From Pseudoalteromonas viridis (GTDB taxonomy: Bacteria; Pseudomonadota; Gammaproteobacteria; Enterobacterales; Alteromonadaceae), in contig NZ_CP072425.1 of NCBI RefSeq assembly GCF_017742995.1, forward strand, positions 2,790,001 through 2,854,000: a stretch of DNA of 64,000 nucleotides, given 5' to 3'. Position 1 is the stretch's first letter. Each line of letters begins with the position of its first letter. Made by a program: the position numbers and the translations under genes. Positions 1 to 9,593 of this stretch are shown piece by piece. The notes beneath the pieces were generated by a model, which saw only the letters and a list, made by a program, of their open reading frames with translations, had not been told where the DNA came from and made no database searches.

Positions 1-2
1 TC

Positions 3-1211
3 CAGACTTTAAAAGCGCGTATGGCCTTTTTCCTGGTAGATACTGAAGAAAATGCCAGAGCAATACTGACGGTGCTAATCGGGAGTGTCATTTCTCTCAC
101 TGTATTTAGTTTTTCTATGGTGATGGTGGTGCTCAATACCGCCGGCTCCAATCTATCGCCACGCCTTATTCCAGGGCTGGTTACCAGAAAGCCGCACCAG
201 CTGGTACTGGGCTTTTACCTTGGCACGATCATCTTTTCGACGATAATGTTGATCAATCTGGATAAGCAAGGCTCTATCTCTGATGTGGCCAAGATCCCTT
301 CTCTGGGGATCTTGTTTGCGCTGTTGATGGGTTTAGTCTCACTGATTTTATTCGTGTATTTTATTCACTCCATTTCACGTGAGGTACAGGTCGACAACGT
401 ACTCGACCGTTTGTTTCGCAAAACCAAGCAGGGTATTACCGAGGTGATTGCACAGCAGGCAAAGAGCAAAGGGCACGATTTGCCGGATGTAAGTCACTGG
501 TATCCTTTAACCAGTTTGTCCGATGGCTATTACAAGGGCATGGATAAATCCAGGTTGCTTAAGGTGGCAAAAAAGCACAACCTGACTTTGTACATCACCA
601 TTGCCCAATCTGATTTTGTCTTTAAAGGGCAAACCATTTTGCTGTGTAATGAAGACATCGGCGCACAGGATGAACTGCATCAGGAGATCAATGCCTGCAT
701 CATTTTCTATGTCGAAGAATACGTGAGCGATCACTACAGCTATGGACTCAAACAGATCTCAGAAATTGCCGTGAAGGCGCTCAGCCCGGGGATCAACGAC
801 CCGGGCACCGCTGCAAAAGCCATCGATATATTATGCGTGTTGCTGATCCGTGCATTACCCCTGGCAGGCTACACCTGCATAGACGAAGAAGACAGTGAAG
901 CGCCTGCCATGTTCTGTTGTGAACCTTCCTTTGAACGTATCGTGTTCGATAACCTGGTGCAGATAAAATCATACGCTAAAAGTGATGTGTTTGTGGTGTG
1001 CAAGCTGATCCGCTCGGTGCACAGGGTACTGATATCTGTTGATGATCCCCAGAAGCAGGAGGTACTGTTTTTGTACATGCAGTCTATTGTGTGCGACGCC
1101 AGTGCAGCGCTGGACAACCGATTTGATAAAGCAAAAATTATCAGCGCCCTGAAGGAGGTGCAGAGCACAGACCCTGAATATGCTGAGCAGTTGCTCAAGG
1201 GGTTGGCTTGA
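3..1211 (+). CDS. DUF2254 family membrane protein, 5' end outside window
   Basis: The reading frame is open to the left edge (in-frame codons precede the first ATG at 21), so the true start and probably a first membrane segment lie outside the window. The visible part has two or three hydrophobic segments in residues 15-130, then a soluble C-terminal domain. The order 'SFSMVMVVLNTAGSNLSPRL' then a helix, and later 'KALSPGINDPGTA', is characteristic of the DUF2254 family of predicted inner-membrane proteins. The biochemical role of this family is not established. No operon partner is visible to the right: the next gene starts about 145 bp downstream with its own ribosome binding site. Family call fairly sure; function unknown. 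Confidence 0.8.
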   Translation, partial: QTLKARMAFFLVDTEENARAILTVLIGSVISLTVFSFSMVMVVLNTAGSNLSPRLIPGLVTRKPHQLVLGFYLGTIIFSTIMLINLDKQGSISDVAKIPSLGILFALLMGLVSLILFVYFIHSISREVQVDNVLDRLFRKTKQGITEVIAQQAKSKGHDLPDVSHWYPLTSLSDGYYKGMDKSRLLKVAKKHNLTLYITIAQSDFVFKGQTILLCNEDIGAQDELHQEINACIIFYVEEYVSDHYSYGLKQISEIAVKALSPGINDPGTAAKAIDILCVLLIRALPLAGYTCIDEEDSEAPAMFCCEPSFERIVFDNLVQIKSYAKSDVFVVCKLIRSVHRVLISVDDPQKQEVLFLYMQSIVCDASAALDNRFDKAKIISALKEVQSTDPEYAEQLLKGLA

Positions 1212-1356
1212 CCTGGGGTGCTGACAATGCACATAGGTTAAAGCGGACATTAATAAAACTATCATCCACTGTTCCCACTTCGGTAATAGAGCCCCTCTAT
1301 GGTTGTTTTCCTTAACAATAAAAACGTTTTCTTTTGACGTAAACTTAGGAATAACA

Positions 1357-2787
1357 ATGAAAAAAATAACTTATCTCTCTGCTGTTATGGCGGCTTTGCT
1401 GTTGACTGGCTGTGATGATGACAACACCGAAGTGGTTGAGGTAGAAAAAGCGGTCGTGACCACAGATACCAAAACTCAGGTCGTCGAAGTCGAAAAAACG
1501 GTGGTCGTCACCGACACAGTGACGGAAATCAAAACAGTAGAAGTACCGGTGGTTGTTGAAGTACCGGCTGGTGGTGCCAACAACATGCAAGTGGGTACGC
1601 GTCCGGATTTTCTGGTACAGGATATGGATGAAGGCGAGCTGAAAGACAAACTGGCCCAATGTGCAAATGGCCCGTTTTACAAAACCGACTTCTCGATTGG
1701 CCACCGTGGTGCGCCAATGCAGTTCCCTGAGCACACCAAAGAGTCTTACCTGGCGGCGGCCAAAATGGGCGCGGGTATTTTGGAATGTGACGTGACCTTC
1801 ACCAAAGACAAAGAGCTGGTGTGTCGGCACTCTCAATGCGACTTGCATACCACCACCAATATTCTTGAAACCGACTTAGCCGAGAAATGTTCAATCCCGT
1901 TTGTGCCGGCTGACCCTGAAAATGGCGTTGTGGCTCAGGCTAAGTGTTGTACCAGCGACATCACCCTGGCGGAATTTAAAACGCTGGAAGGCAAAATGGA
2001 CGCGGCCAATTCAATGGGCACCACAGTGGCTGAGTACATGAATGGCACGTCTAAGTGGCGTACCGACCTGTATGCCAGCCGTGGCACACTGATGACCCAT
2101 GCCGAGAGTATTGATTTATTTAAAGCGCTGGGTGTAAAAATGACGCCGGAGCTGAAGTCGCCTTCTGTGACTATGCCGTTCGATGGCTTCTCACAGCAGG
2201 ACTATGCACAGAAGATGATCGACGAATATAAGGCTGCAGGTGTTGAACCTAAGCATGTCTGGGCGCAGTCGTTTAACCGTGACGACATTAACTACTGGAT
2301 TGCACAAAACCCGGCGTTTGGTGCGCAGGCCGTGTATCTGGATGACCGCTATGACGCGCAGAACGCGGCGAACGAGCAGGGCGTGACGGCGCAGCAGCTG
2401 GTCAACAATCCTGAATTGCTTGTACCGACCATGGCCGAGTTAGCAGCCGATGGCGTGAAGATCATTGCACCTCCTATGTGGGTGCTGGTCACTGAAGAAA
2501 ACGGTGAAATGGTGCCTTCGGCCTATGCCAGGGCTGCTCGCGAAGCAGGGCTTGGGATCATCACCTGGACTCTGGAGCGCTCTGGTCACCTTACCGAAGG
2601 GGGTGGCTGGTACTATCAGAGTGTTAATGGCGCACACCGTGGCGATGGCATGATCAATAACGACGGCGACACCTTTAAGTTACTGGACGTACTGGCTAAA
2701 GACGTGGGCGTAATGGGCGTATTCTCTGACTGGCCAGCCACAACAACCTACTATGCAAGTTGTATGGGTATGCCAGCCAGCATCTGA
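1357..2787 (+). CDS. Glycerophosphodiester phosphodiesterase family lipoprotein
   Basis: Predicted secreted glycerophosphodiester phosphodiesterase, hydrolysing glycerophosphodiesters to glycerol-3-phosphate and an alcohol. I place the start at ATG 1357 (476 aa), not the in-frame ATG at 1303, because it has an AGGA ribosome site and begins a lipoprotein signal ending in the lipobox LLTGC (Cys19). A valine/glutamate-rich repetitive linker ([15 protein letters not shown]) separates the lipid anchor from the catalytic domain. The domain shows the GDPD signature 'IGHRGAP', then 'ECDV' and a following His. The many cysteines suit an extracytoplasmic protein. Single gene ending at a strong terminator, convergent with the MipA gene. 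Substrate unknown. Confidence 0.85.
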   Translation: MKKITYLSAVMAALLLTGCDDDNTEVVEVEKAVVTTDTKTQVVEVEKTVVVTDTVTEIKTVEVPVVVEVPAGGANNMQVGTRPDFLVQDMDEGELKDKLAQCANGPFYKTDFSIGHRGAPMQFPEHTKESYLAAAKMGAGILECDVTFTKDKELVCRHSQCDLHTTTNILETDLAEKCSIPFVPADPENGVVAQAKCCTSDITLAEFKTLEGKMDAANSMGTTVAEYMNGTSKWRTDLYASRGTLMTHAESIDLFKALGVKMTPELKSPSVTMPFDGFSQQDYAQKMIDEYKAAGVEPKHVWAQSFNRDDINYWIAQNPAFGAQAVYLDDRYDAQNAANEQGVTAQQLVNNPELLVPTMAELAADGVKIIAPPMWVLVTEENGEMVPSAYARAAREAGLGIITWTLERSGHLTEGGGWYYQSVNGAHRGDGMINNDGDTFKLLDVLAKDVGVMGVFSDWPATTTYYASCMGMPASI

Positions 2788-2816
2788 TCCGACAAATTTA
2801 ATCTTAACCTATAGTT

Positions 2817-2853
2817 AAAGCCGCAGCTTTCAGTCTGAGCTGCGGCTTTTTTG
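2817..2853 (+). terminator. Rho-independent terminator of the phosphodiesterase gene
   Basis: A perfect 12-bp stem (2817-2828 with 2838-2849), a 9-nt loop and a T-run to about 2852 begin 30 bp after the stop codon. It lies between two convergent genes; on the minus strand the T-run is weak, so it mainly serves the plus strand. Confidence 0.85.
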
Positions 2854-2856
2854 TGT

Positions 2857-3627
2857 TTAAAAGAACTTACTGAACAGCAGACGCACGGCAAAACTGCTAT
2901 CGCTGTCTATTAACGGACTGTCGGTGATACTGTCGTCAAACCAGGTATAATCAAATGCAAGCTGAGTAAAGCCGCCAAAGAACATGGGCGTTGAGACTGA
3001 AAAGCCCAGTGCCAGATTAGTGGCATTGTCACCCTGGTAATAGGCGCGGGTATTGGTGACTTCGGCTTGTCTGACACCGTAATAATAGTCTACGTGATTG
3101 CTATCTAGGTAACTTACTTTGAGGCTGGGCTCGTAGAAAAAAGGACCTGATTTAAATACCTTGGCAACACCGCCCGATAACTCGTAGCCGTCCGACTTAT
3201 CCAGTACATCGTGAACCGCAGAGACATTGAGCTTCCAGTTGCTTCGCTCGTACTTGATGCCGATACCGGCATCCATTGAAAAGTCACGCTCAGCCATGCC
3301 CTTAAACACATCACTGTCTGATTCGTCAAAGCCCTGGAAACGCGGGGCGGCTTGCAGCAGGATCTCAATGTCGTTGACTTCCAGCACCTCATAGCTGATG
3401 AAAGGCCCCAAAACGGAGAGTTTGTCGCCCCGATAGCCGAGGATGGGAAGCGGTATCACACGTCTGTCGTAGCCCTGATAAATTTCTTCACTGACACCGA
3501 GCCCGATGCCATATAAAAAACCTTTCGGTTCTAACTGGGCTCGTGCCGCGCCACGTTCGTCGGTTTGTGCCTGCAGTGGCAGCGCGGCGGCCAATAAGGT
3601 GCCAATACAAAGTGCGTGTTTTAACAT
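2857..3627 (-). CDS. MipA/OmpV family outer-membrane protein
   Basis: Outer-membrane beta-barrel protein, 256 aa, with an N-terminal signal peptide cleaved after about residue 20 (Ala-Gln-Ala). The mature part is rich in alternating aromatic/polar strands and ends in Phe-Phe, the usual C-terminal signature for barrel insertion. The early 'FLYGIGLGVSEEIYQGYD' and 'LPILGYRGDKLSVLGPF' segments are typical of the MipA/OmpV family, whose members act as scaffolds for murein hydrolases or as porins. It is the last gene of a leftward group after DUF1800 and DUF1501, separated by a 117-bp gap holding two hairpins. A two-component system sits just beyond the group, an arrangement often seen with MipA genes. 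Specific function not known. Confidence 0.85.
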   Translation of the reverse strand: MLKHALCIGTLLAAALPLQAQTDERGAARAQLEPKGFLYGIGLGVSEEIYQGYDRRVIPLPILGYRGDKLSVLGPFISYEVLEVNDIEILLQAAPRFQGFDESDSDVFKGMAERDFSMDAGIGIKYERSNWKLNVSAVHDVLDKSDGYELSGGVAKVFKSGPFFYEPSLKVSYLDSNHVDYYYGVRQAEVTNTRAYYQGDNATNLALGFSVSTPMFFGGFTQLAFDYTWFDDSITDSPLIDSDSSFAVRLLFSKFF

Positions 3628-3654
3628 AGAGTGTCCTTATCTGAGTTTATTATT

Positions 3655-3705
3655 CGCTCATCAAGGTTACATGATGAGCGTAAGCCTGAACAATGCGTCA
3701 GGCTT
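3655..3705. other. Two adjacent hairpins between DUF1501 and mipA genes
   Basis: Two inverted repeats lie side by side in the 117-bp gap: 9-bp arms CGCTCATCA (3655-3663) with TGATGAGCG (3672-3680), and 8-bp arms AAGCCTGA (3682-3689) with TCAGGCTT (3698-3705). Neither has a T-run on the minus strand. They could attenuate or process the operon transcript ahead of the mipA gene, or bind a regulator. This is inference from symmetry only. Confidence 0.4.
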
Positions 3706-3744
3706 CTTCTACGAACTATAGACAAGGAACGTTTAGTCTTGATG

Positions 3745-5097
3745 TCACTTAAACAAAGAAAGTGGACCGTTGAAGTGCGCCAGGTTGGGGAAGATACCGT
3801 TGAGCGTGCCTGTGTCCAGACCCATCCATTGTCCCAGGCTGGCGGCATATTGATCCACAGAGGTGGTCGGAATAAGGCGTCCGCCACCGGCGTCCAGCTC
3901 ATGGTTGAGCTCCGACTTTGGAATATCGCCAAAAATGGTGCCGCCATTGACTGCGCCGCCCATCACAAAATGATGCCCGGCCCAGCCATGATCGGTGCCA
4001 TCGCCGTTGATCGCCAGCGTACGGCCAAAGTCCGATGCCGTAAACAGGGTAACCTGCTCACTGAGGCCGAGGCTTTCCATCGCGTTATTGAAGGCCACCA
4101 GCGCGCTGTCGAGTGTGGCCTGCAACTTAGGTAGGTTTTGCGCCTGTCCTGAGTGGGTGTCGAATCCGCCCATGGCGACCACATAAACCTGCCTTGATGC
4201 GCCCAGTTGCTGACGCGCAGCAATGCTTTTGCCCACCGTTTGCAGCTGTTTGCCCAAACCCGTGGCGGGAAACTCTGGCAGGGTCACTGTGGTGTTAGCC
4301 TGTGCGGTGTTGAACTGACTGTTTGCCTCATAGGCGTTGTTGATGGCGTTGGTCAGGTCCTGTTGCAGCAGGTTCTGTGAGTTCTGTGCCTGATTACTGA
4401 AATGGGCAATCAGCTCAGGATGATGGTCAAACTCTTCCAGTGCTTCTATGGTGGCAGCCTGACCATCACTGACATGATACGGAGCAGTTTGTTTGCCGGT
4501 GAGCCACAGGGCACCATCGGCGGTGGTAATGGCATTAAACGGCGTGTTGCCCGTCAAACCCTGCGTCATCAGGGCGTCATTCATTAGCCCACCCCAGCCA
4601 AATTGAGCGCCCTCGGCAGCACCGGACATCCAGGTTGACTGCTGATCGTTGTGTGAGAACAAGCGGGCTGGCAATCTGGCGGTGTCCTGGGCAATCATGC
4701 TGGCGGTCACCGGACGCAGCAAGGGCCCGACGTTGCCCACCACGGCCACTTTATTTTGCTGATACAGGCCTGCCAACCCGGCTAATTCCGGGGGCAGAGC
4801 GAAACGGCGAGAGTCAAATCGACCCGGCGTTGCTATGGGTAACAGGTTTGCCTGCGTGCGCGGTGTCGTATATTTGCCCAGCAAGCTTTGCCTGTGACTG
4901 GCCCACTGCGTATAACTGGGTTCATCGAAAGGAATTATGGTGTCGTGGTTGTCCATGCCGCCGTATAAAAACACGCATACCAGGGCTTTGTAATCGCTGT
5001 TTTGAGCCGGACTGTTTGCCAGTGCCTGACCTAACCGAAACATAGAGGACGCCATTAAGGAGGCACCACCGAGTTTGATAAAATCACGTCTGTTCAT
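3745..5097 (-). CDS. DUF1501 domain protein with Tat signal
   Basis: Predicted periplasmic protein of 450 aa. The N-terminus carries a twin-arginine motif 'RRDFIKLGG' followed by a hydrophobic stretch, so export is probably by the Tat route. The body matches the DUF1501 family, related to the alkaline phosphatase/sulfatase fold, with 'FLYGGMDNHDTIIP' near the N-terminus, 'MGGFDTHSGQ' mid-protein and 'DFGRTLAINGDGTDHGWAGH' towards the C-terminus; the Asp/His residues in these segments are candidate metal ligands. It begins 11 bp after the DUF1800 gene, the classic partner of this family, so the two are surely co-transcribed. Enzymatic function is not known for the pair. Confidence 0.88.
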   Translation of the reverse strand: MNRRDFIKLGGASLMASSMFRLGQALANSPAQNSDYKALVCVFLYGGMDNHDTIIPFDEPSYTQWASHRQSLLGKYTTPRTQANLLPIATPGRFDSRRFALPPELAGLAGLYQQNKVAVVGNVGPLLRPVTASMIAQDTARLPARLFSHNDQQSTWMSGAAEGAQFGWGGLMNDALMTQGLTGNTPFNAITTADGALWLTGKQTAPYHVSDGQAATIEALEEFDHHPELIAHFSNQAQNSQNLLQQDLTNAINNAYEANSQFNTAQANTTVTLPEFPATGLGKQLQTVGKSIAARQQLGASRQVYVVAMGGFDTHSGQAQNLPKLQATLDSALVAFNNAMESLGLSEQVTLFTASDFGRTLAINGDGTDHGWAGHHFVMGGAVNGGTIFGDIPKSELNHELDAGGGRLIPTTSVDQYAASLGQWMGLDTGTLNGIFPNLAHFNGPLSLFK

Positions 5098-5108
5098 GGG
5101 CTTTGCTC

Positions 5109-7019
5109 CTATTTCTGGACTAAATAATCAGGTGAGGTCATCACCAGTAAAACGGCCAGGTGCACCAGTCTCAGTGGTTCGGCTTCGTCGCTTTGCGCGA
5201 CCGTTTGCAGGATTTGTTTGATCTCCTGTTTGCTGGTGGCACTGAGCTGCCCGGCGCAGAGTAGTAGATCCAGGCGATCGATTAAGGCATCCGGGTCGCC
5301 CGCCAGTGCCTGCTCGGCGTCGTAACTTGCCAAAAAACTGTCCACGGCATTTTTGGCATTGAGCGGAATGTTTTCCTCGTCATAGCTGGCCTGCAAGTCT
5401 TCAACATCCACTTCCTGCTGTAACCCGGTAATGTAGTAAGTCATAAAGTTGGCGTAGCCGGTAATGGTGCTGGCGTTGGTGATTTGCAGCTCGGGCGCCA
5501 CCATGTCACTGGCTGCACTCAGGCTGCCCGGCGCGGTGTAACCCGGGCGGAAGAAGTTGAACACACTGGGTGAGCGGTACGGGTGCTGGCCCAGCATGCT
5601 GGCGTCTCGGGTATCCCAGAGCATTTCCTGATACTCAGGGGTGATGTTTTTGACTGAGAATGCCCGCGCCCATTGAGTAAAGCGCACTATGGGTTCGCGG
5701 ATCTTGCCGCCGCGCTCGGTGGCCGCTGCTCTGGCTTCTGGGTCAAACAAAATGGCGGCGAGGGTTGCGGTTAAATCGCCACGACGGCCGTCTCCCACAC
5801 TACTGCCATCGGGCAAAGTGGCCTGACCGTTGCTAAACGCGCCGGAAACGCGCGCGACGTAAGCGGGTGAAGGGTTAGACGTGACCAGTCTCTGGATCAG
5901 CTGCATAGACACAAACGGCGGTACATTGGGATGAGCAAAAATATGGTCCAGCGCTTGTGTGACCGACGCTTTGGGTCCTGAGCCTGCGGCGATGGTGGTG
6001 CCCAGAAAGGTCTTGCTTTTTTCGCTGTGATTCTCCGGATAGACGGCCATGGGCAGTGCAAACTCGTTGATTTCTTTAGCATCAGAGGTGTCATAGTCCA
6101 TATCCAGGCCGGTAAATACCCGTGCCAGTCCGGTGATGTCCTGGTTGGTGTAAAGCTCTTTTGTTGCGCCATTGTCATCTTTTTGCTCGGTGCCGTCCGG
6201 GTTTAAAGCAACCACGCCAATGGTGAACAATTGCAGTAATTCGCGGGCGTAGTTTTCGTCGGGCATTCTGCCGGTAACCTCATCGCCTTTGAGGTTGCCC
6301 ATATAGGTGAGGTAAAAGCCCATCGCGGGAGAGTAGGTGACCGCTTCGAGCAGCTCCCGGTAGTTTCCAAAGGCATGCTGGATCAGGATATCCTGATACG
6401 AGGCGACAGCCTCTGGTATGTCGGTCAGCTCTTCGCCCCCCGCATTGGAGACTACCAATAGTTCTGACAGGGCAAATGCCATGCGCTGACGCAATTGATC
6501 TTCACCGGCAATGGCATGGCGCCAGAAGGCGACACTGGTTGATTCGATGTACAGTGCATTAAAATCATCCTCTGCAGTGGGCGGTGGAGTAAACTCGCTC
6601 ACCACCGGCATGATCAGGCTGGGCGGTACTTTAAGTTGTGCTTGAAACCAGCTTGATGCGCTTGTTCCTGTCAGTGTGTCCAAGTCCTGTGGCCGGGTCC
6701 CAAAGGTGGCTTGTTGTAAAAACCGCGAAGTACTGACGGCGGTGGCAAAGGTTGGATCGGTTTCGGGTGTATTGTCGTCCGGTGTGTCGCTGTTGGCGTT
6801 ATCGCCGGTACCGGCGTTGTTGTTATTATCTCCACCATTACTGGTGCTATCGCCAGTACCGTCATTGTTGTTATTGCCCGAACTTCCGGTGTCCTGTGAA
6901 GGTGCTGATACCGGTGTTGGGCTATTCGAGGTGGGTTGGCTAGTGTCACTGCCACCACACCCTGCCAGGCCCAGGCAAACGCTGAGCAGCAGTATGTTAA
7001 GCGGGGTTAGTCTAAACAT
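5109..7019 (-). CDS. DUF1800 domain lipoprotein
   Basis: Large secreted protein of 636 aa. The signal peptide ends in the lipobox LAGC (Cys21), followed by a low-complexity linker rich in Ser, Asn, Gly and Asp from about residue 22 to 88. The DUF1800 domain follows, starting near 'SRFLQQATFGTRPQDLD' and including 'ENYARELLQLFTIGV' and 'SPSVFNFFRPGYTAPG', diagnostic stretches of this family. It is first in a leftward operon with DUF1501 and probably mipA. About 80 bp upstream lies a 17-bp dyad identical to one upstream of the nearby response regulator gene, suggesting control by that system. Members of this family co-occur with DUF1501; their role is unknown. Confidence 0.88.
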   Translation of the reverse strand: MFRLTPLNILLLSVCLGLAGCGGSDTSQPTSNSPTPVSAPSQDTGSSGNNNNDGTGDSTSNGGDNNNNAGTGDNANSDTPDDNTPETDPTFATAVSTSRFLQQATFGTRPQDLDTLTGTSASSWFQAQLKVPPSLIMPVVSEFTPPPTAEDDFNALYIESTSVAFWRHAIAGEDQLRQRMAFALSELLVVSNAGGEELTDIPEAVASYQDILIQHAFGNYRELLEAVTYSPAMGFYLTYMGNLKGDEVTGRMPDENYARELLQLFTIGVVALNPDGTEQKDDNGATKELYTNQDITGLARVFTGLDMDYDTSDAKEINEFALPMAVYPENHSEKSKTFLGTTIAAGSGPKASVTQALDHIFAHPNVPPFVSMQLIQRLVTSNPSPAYVARVSGAFSNGQATLPDGSSVGDGRRGDLTATLAAILFDPEARAAATERGGKIREPIVRFTQWARAFSVKNITPEYQEMLWDTRDASMLGQHPYRSPSVFNFFRPGYTAPGSLSAASDMVAPELQITNASTITGYANFMTYYITGLQQEVDVEDLQASYDEENIPLNAKNAVDSFLASYDAEQALAGDPDALIDRLDLLLCAGQLSATSKQEIKQILQTVAQSDEAEPLRLVHLAVLLVMTSPDYLVQK

Positions 7020-7099
7020 GGTTTCACTCTCTTACTTAGGGATGCTTTAAGTCTAGAGTGAAACAGCTGTAAAGGGTTATACAGTTGCCATACGGCTTT

Positions 7100-7116
7100 A
7101 ATACAAAATTGTATGC
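7100..7116 (-). promoter_or_regulatory. 17-bp dyad operator upstream of DUF1800 operon
   Basis: On the minus strand this reads GCATACAATTTTGTATT, containing the perfect dyad ATACAA-TT-TTGTAT. The same 17 bases occur at 9594-9610, upstream of the response regulator gene. It lies 81 bp before the DUF1800 start. Identity over 17 bases in two upstream regions 2.5 kb apart supports a shared regulator binding site; which protein binds it is inferred. Confidence 0.6.
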
Positions 7117-7426
7117 TTGGTGGTTCCCGGCTCGCAGACCGGGATGACGGTATTTAGCGCGACTCTGTGCCCAATGCCCCTAGATCTCTCCGCGCTCCGA
7201 CACGGGCTCTGTCTACCGACACCTCTTTCGTTCCCTGTGGTATTAACGCTACGCTTGGTGGTTCCCGGCTCGCAGGCCGGGATGACGGTGTTTAGAGCGA
7301 CTCTGTGCCCAACGCCCCCTTGGTCATCCCGTGCTCCGACACGGGATCTGTTTACCTACACCCCTTTTGTTCTCTTTGCTATGAACGCTGCGCTTGGCAG
7401 TACCCGGCGCACAGGCCGGGTTGCCG
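7115..7426. repeat. Tandem BIME-like REP repeat, two full units plus a partial
   Basis: Two near-identical units of 138-139 bp (7115-7252 and 7253-7391) and the first about 35 bp of a third. Each unit starts with an inverted REP (CCCGGCTCGCAGRCCGGGATGAC) and, after about 55 bp, carries a REP-like hairpin in the opposite sense (GTCATCCCG-TGCTCCGACA-CGGGAT, degenerate in unit 1). The same core recurs at 11841 and 26829-26956. Together with the operator above, it accounts for the 458-bp gap between DUF1800 and the kinase gene; I see no gene in it. Confidence 0.8.
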
Positions 7427-7477
7427 AAATCGAGATGTGTGCTTAGGAAGTAAATAAGTGACTCACACCAGCGATGA

Positions 7478-8863
7478 TTAATCACTCCGTGCTGGGCGTG
7501 TGGGGATCTCAATATTAAATACGGCACCAGGCTGCTGTTCAAGCAGGCATAACTGCGCTTTATGCACGTCGCAAATGGCCCGCACTATGCTGAGTCCAAG
7601 GCCATTGCCTGGGCGGCCACGGCTGATATCGGCACGATAGAACTTATCAAAGATTTTTGGCTGGTCGCCCGTAGGGATCCCGGGGCCATCGTCACCAATT
7701 TGCAGCAGGGCGCTGTCGGTATGACTTTGTAGCCTTAGCCAGACATGGGCATCGCTGTGACTGTGCTCCAGTGCATTTTCCAGCAAATTACAGATCAACT
7801 GACCTAGCAAGTCACGGTCACCATGGCAATGCACGGCGGGCACAATCGACACCTCAAAGCGTCGGCCGCTGTCTTCAAAGACCGGCTGATAGCTTTGTGC
7901 CAGCTCGTCTATCAGGGCGGATAAATCAAAGGTTTTAAAGCCCTGAATATGCTTCCCCGATTCGATGGCATTGAGACGCACCAGGTTGTTAAAGGTATTG
8001 ATGACCTGCGCCAGCTCATTGTTGGCTTTGTCGATATGGCCTTCTAGGGTTGCTGGGTTGTCGAGGTCCTGAACCATACTTTGCAGGCGATTTGAAATGC
8101 GCGATAAAGGCGTTTTCAGGTCATGGGCGATCCCCACCGACATGGTTTTCAGATTGCCATGCAGCCGGGTGATTTCATCCAGCATGCGGTTAATGGCGAG
8201 GCTGAGCGCAACTATGTCCGGGTTTGAGGTGCTCACTTGGGTGCGCTTTGAATCCGGCGAGTGGGCTACCTGAGCAAGTTGCTCGGATAATGCCTGCAAA
8301 GTGCGGGTGCGCTTGTACTGCAACCAGGCGATGGCAGCCAAAATCAGTGGCAAGCTGAGCAGGGCAAACCAGTGTGTTATTTGGCTATAAAATTCGGCCC
8401 TGTGGGCGTGCAGTTCATCTCGCTTTTGCCAGTAATGCAGTTGCAGGTTGTCGGGTAAGTTCACCGAAGCCGACAGCAGTTCTACATTGCCTTCCTCGCC
8501 AAGCGATACACTATGCCATTGCGGCGTTGAGGTTGCGGTCAGCTTAGTGTTGGCGCCTAACAGTAATCGCTCTTGTTTAAACAGCGCAACCAGCCAGCCT
8601 TCGTCGAACAAATGGGCCTGCGCTTCGCTATCGGGCCAGATTTCATCTTCCTCCAGCTCAAATTCCTGTAACACGTGATCCAGGCCATGCTCTTCCAGTG
8701 CGTTCTCTATCTCGCTCAGGAACTCCTCAAACTCATGTTGTTGCGCCTGTTTATCCTGCCACACCAGCAGCTGACCTGTGAGCCAAAGCAGTAGCAGCAG
8801 GGCGGCCCAGAGCGCGCCGCCAAGCACGGCGGTGTGTTTAAGATGATAACGGCTAATCATCAT
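7478..8863 (-). CDS. Two-component sensor histidine kinase
   Basis: Inner-membrane sensor kinase, 461 aa. A transmembrane helix near residues 12-34, an acidic periplasmic sensor domain (about 35-160, rich in Glu/Asp) and a second helix near 165-182 lead into a HAMP-like region, the H-box 'GIAHDLKTPLSRI', the N-box 'NLLENALEHS', G1 'DDGPGIP', F-box 'IFDKFYRAD' and G2 'GNGLGLSIV'. The His in 'AHDLKTP' is the expected phosphorylation site. It overlaps the upstream response regulator by 11 bp, so the two are translationally coupled. The strongly acidic sensor domain could bind cations or cationic peptides, as in PhoQ-like kinases, but this is only inferred from composition. Confidence 0.9.
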   Translation of the reverse strand: MMISRYHLKHTAVLGGALWAALLLLLWLTGQLLVWQDKQAQQHEFEEFLSEIENALEEHGLDHVLQEFELEEDEIWPDSEAQAHLFDEGWLVALFKQERLLLGANTKLTATSTPQWHSVSLGEEGNVELLSASVNLPDNLQLHYWQKRDELHAHRAEFYSQITHWFALLSLPLILAAIAWLQYKRTRTLQALSEQLAQVAHSPDSKRTQVSTSNPDIVALSLAINRMLDEITRLHGNLKTMSVGIAHDLKTPLSRISNRLQSMVQDLDNPATLEGHIDKANNELAQVINTFNNLVRLNAIESGKHIQGFKTFDLSALIDELAQSYQPVFEDSGRRFEVSIVPAVHCHGDRDLLGQLICNLLENALEHSHSDAHVWLRLQSHTDSALLQIGDDGPGIPTGDQPKIFDKFYRADISRGRPGNGLGLSIVRAICDVHKAQLCLLEQQPGAVFNIEIPTRPARSD

Positions 8864-9536
8864 TGCTGCCCATCAGCAGATAACCGCTCCCGCGGATGGT
8901 TTTGATCATGTCAAAGGCAAAGGGCTTATCCAGTTTATTGCGCAGGCGGCTGACATGGGTTTGCACCAGACTGGTTTTGGGGTCGAAACTAAACCCCCAG
9001 ACCTGTTCCAGTAACATGGTTTTGGTGATCAACTGCTCGGGGTTCTGCATCATGTATTCCAGGATCTGATATTCCTTGGGCATCAGCTCAATTTCTTTTC
9101 CGGCTCTGTATACCCGGCGCGAAGTGCGGTTGAGCCGCAGCTCGCTGTACACCAGCTCCAGTGTATCTGATCTGAGCGGCTGACGTCTGGCAAGGGCTTT
9201 TAAACGGGCATACAGCTCGGCAAAGGCAAAGGGTTTGACCAGATAATCGTCGGCACCGGCTTCAAGCCCGGCGACCCGATCGGCGGTATCACTCAGTGCG
9301 GTGAGCATGATGATGGGCGTTCTGACTTTACTGGCGCGCAGCACCCGGACCGCGTCCAGACCGTCCATATTAGGCAATAGACGGTCAAAAATGATCACAT
9401 CAAAGGCAGTGGCCGAGGCGCTGAGCATAGCCTGCTCAGCATTATTGCAATGCTGCACGCGGGCATTGTGCTGCGCCAGCCCGGCGCAGATAAACTCGGC
9501 CGTGTCCGGGTCATCTTCAACTAATAAAATATGCAT
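8853..9536 (-). CDS. OmpR/PhoB-type response regulator
   Basis: Response regulator of 227 aa with an N-terminal receiver domain (acidic pair Asp8/Asp9, phospho-acceptor Asp51, Thr79, Lys101) and a C-terminal winged-helix DNA-binding domain from about residue 125, including 'LMPKEYQILEYMMQNPEQLI' and 'VQTHVSRLRNKLDKP'. It precedes and overlaps the sensor kinase gene. Its start is 58 bp from a dyad at 9594-9610 that is repeated before the DUF1800 operon, so autoregulation plus control of that operon is likely. Functional class certain; the signal is unknown. Confidence 0.93.
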   Translation of the reverse strand: MHILLVEDDPDTAEFICAGLAQHNARVQHCNNAEQAMLSASATAFDVIIFDRLLPNMDGLDAVRVLRASKVRTPIIMLTALSDTADRVAGLEAGADDYLVKPFAFAELYARLKALARRQPLRSDTLELVYSELRLNRTSRRVYRAGKEIELMPKEYQILEYMMQNPEQLITKTMLLEQVWGFSFDPKTSLVQTHVSRLRNKLDKPFAFDMIKTIRGSGYLLMGSNDD

Positions 9537-9593
9537 ACAAACTTGAGGTTAGCGTCACTGTATTAAAGCATATCGTATTTTTGCGCCGCTTTG

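Noticed and set aside
7324..7542. Minus-strand 72-aa frame through the REP repeat
   Set aside because: Repeat sequence, overlaps the end of the kinase gene, no ribosome site.
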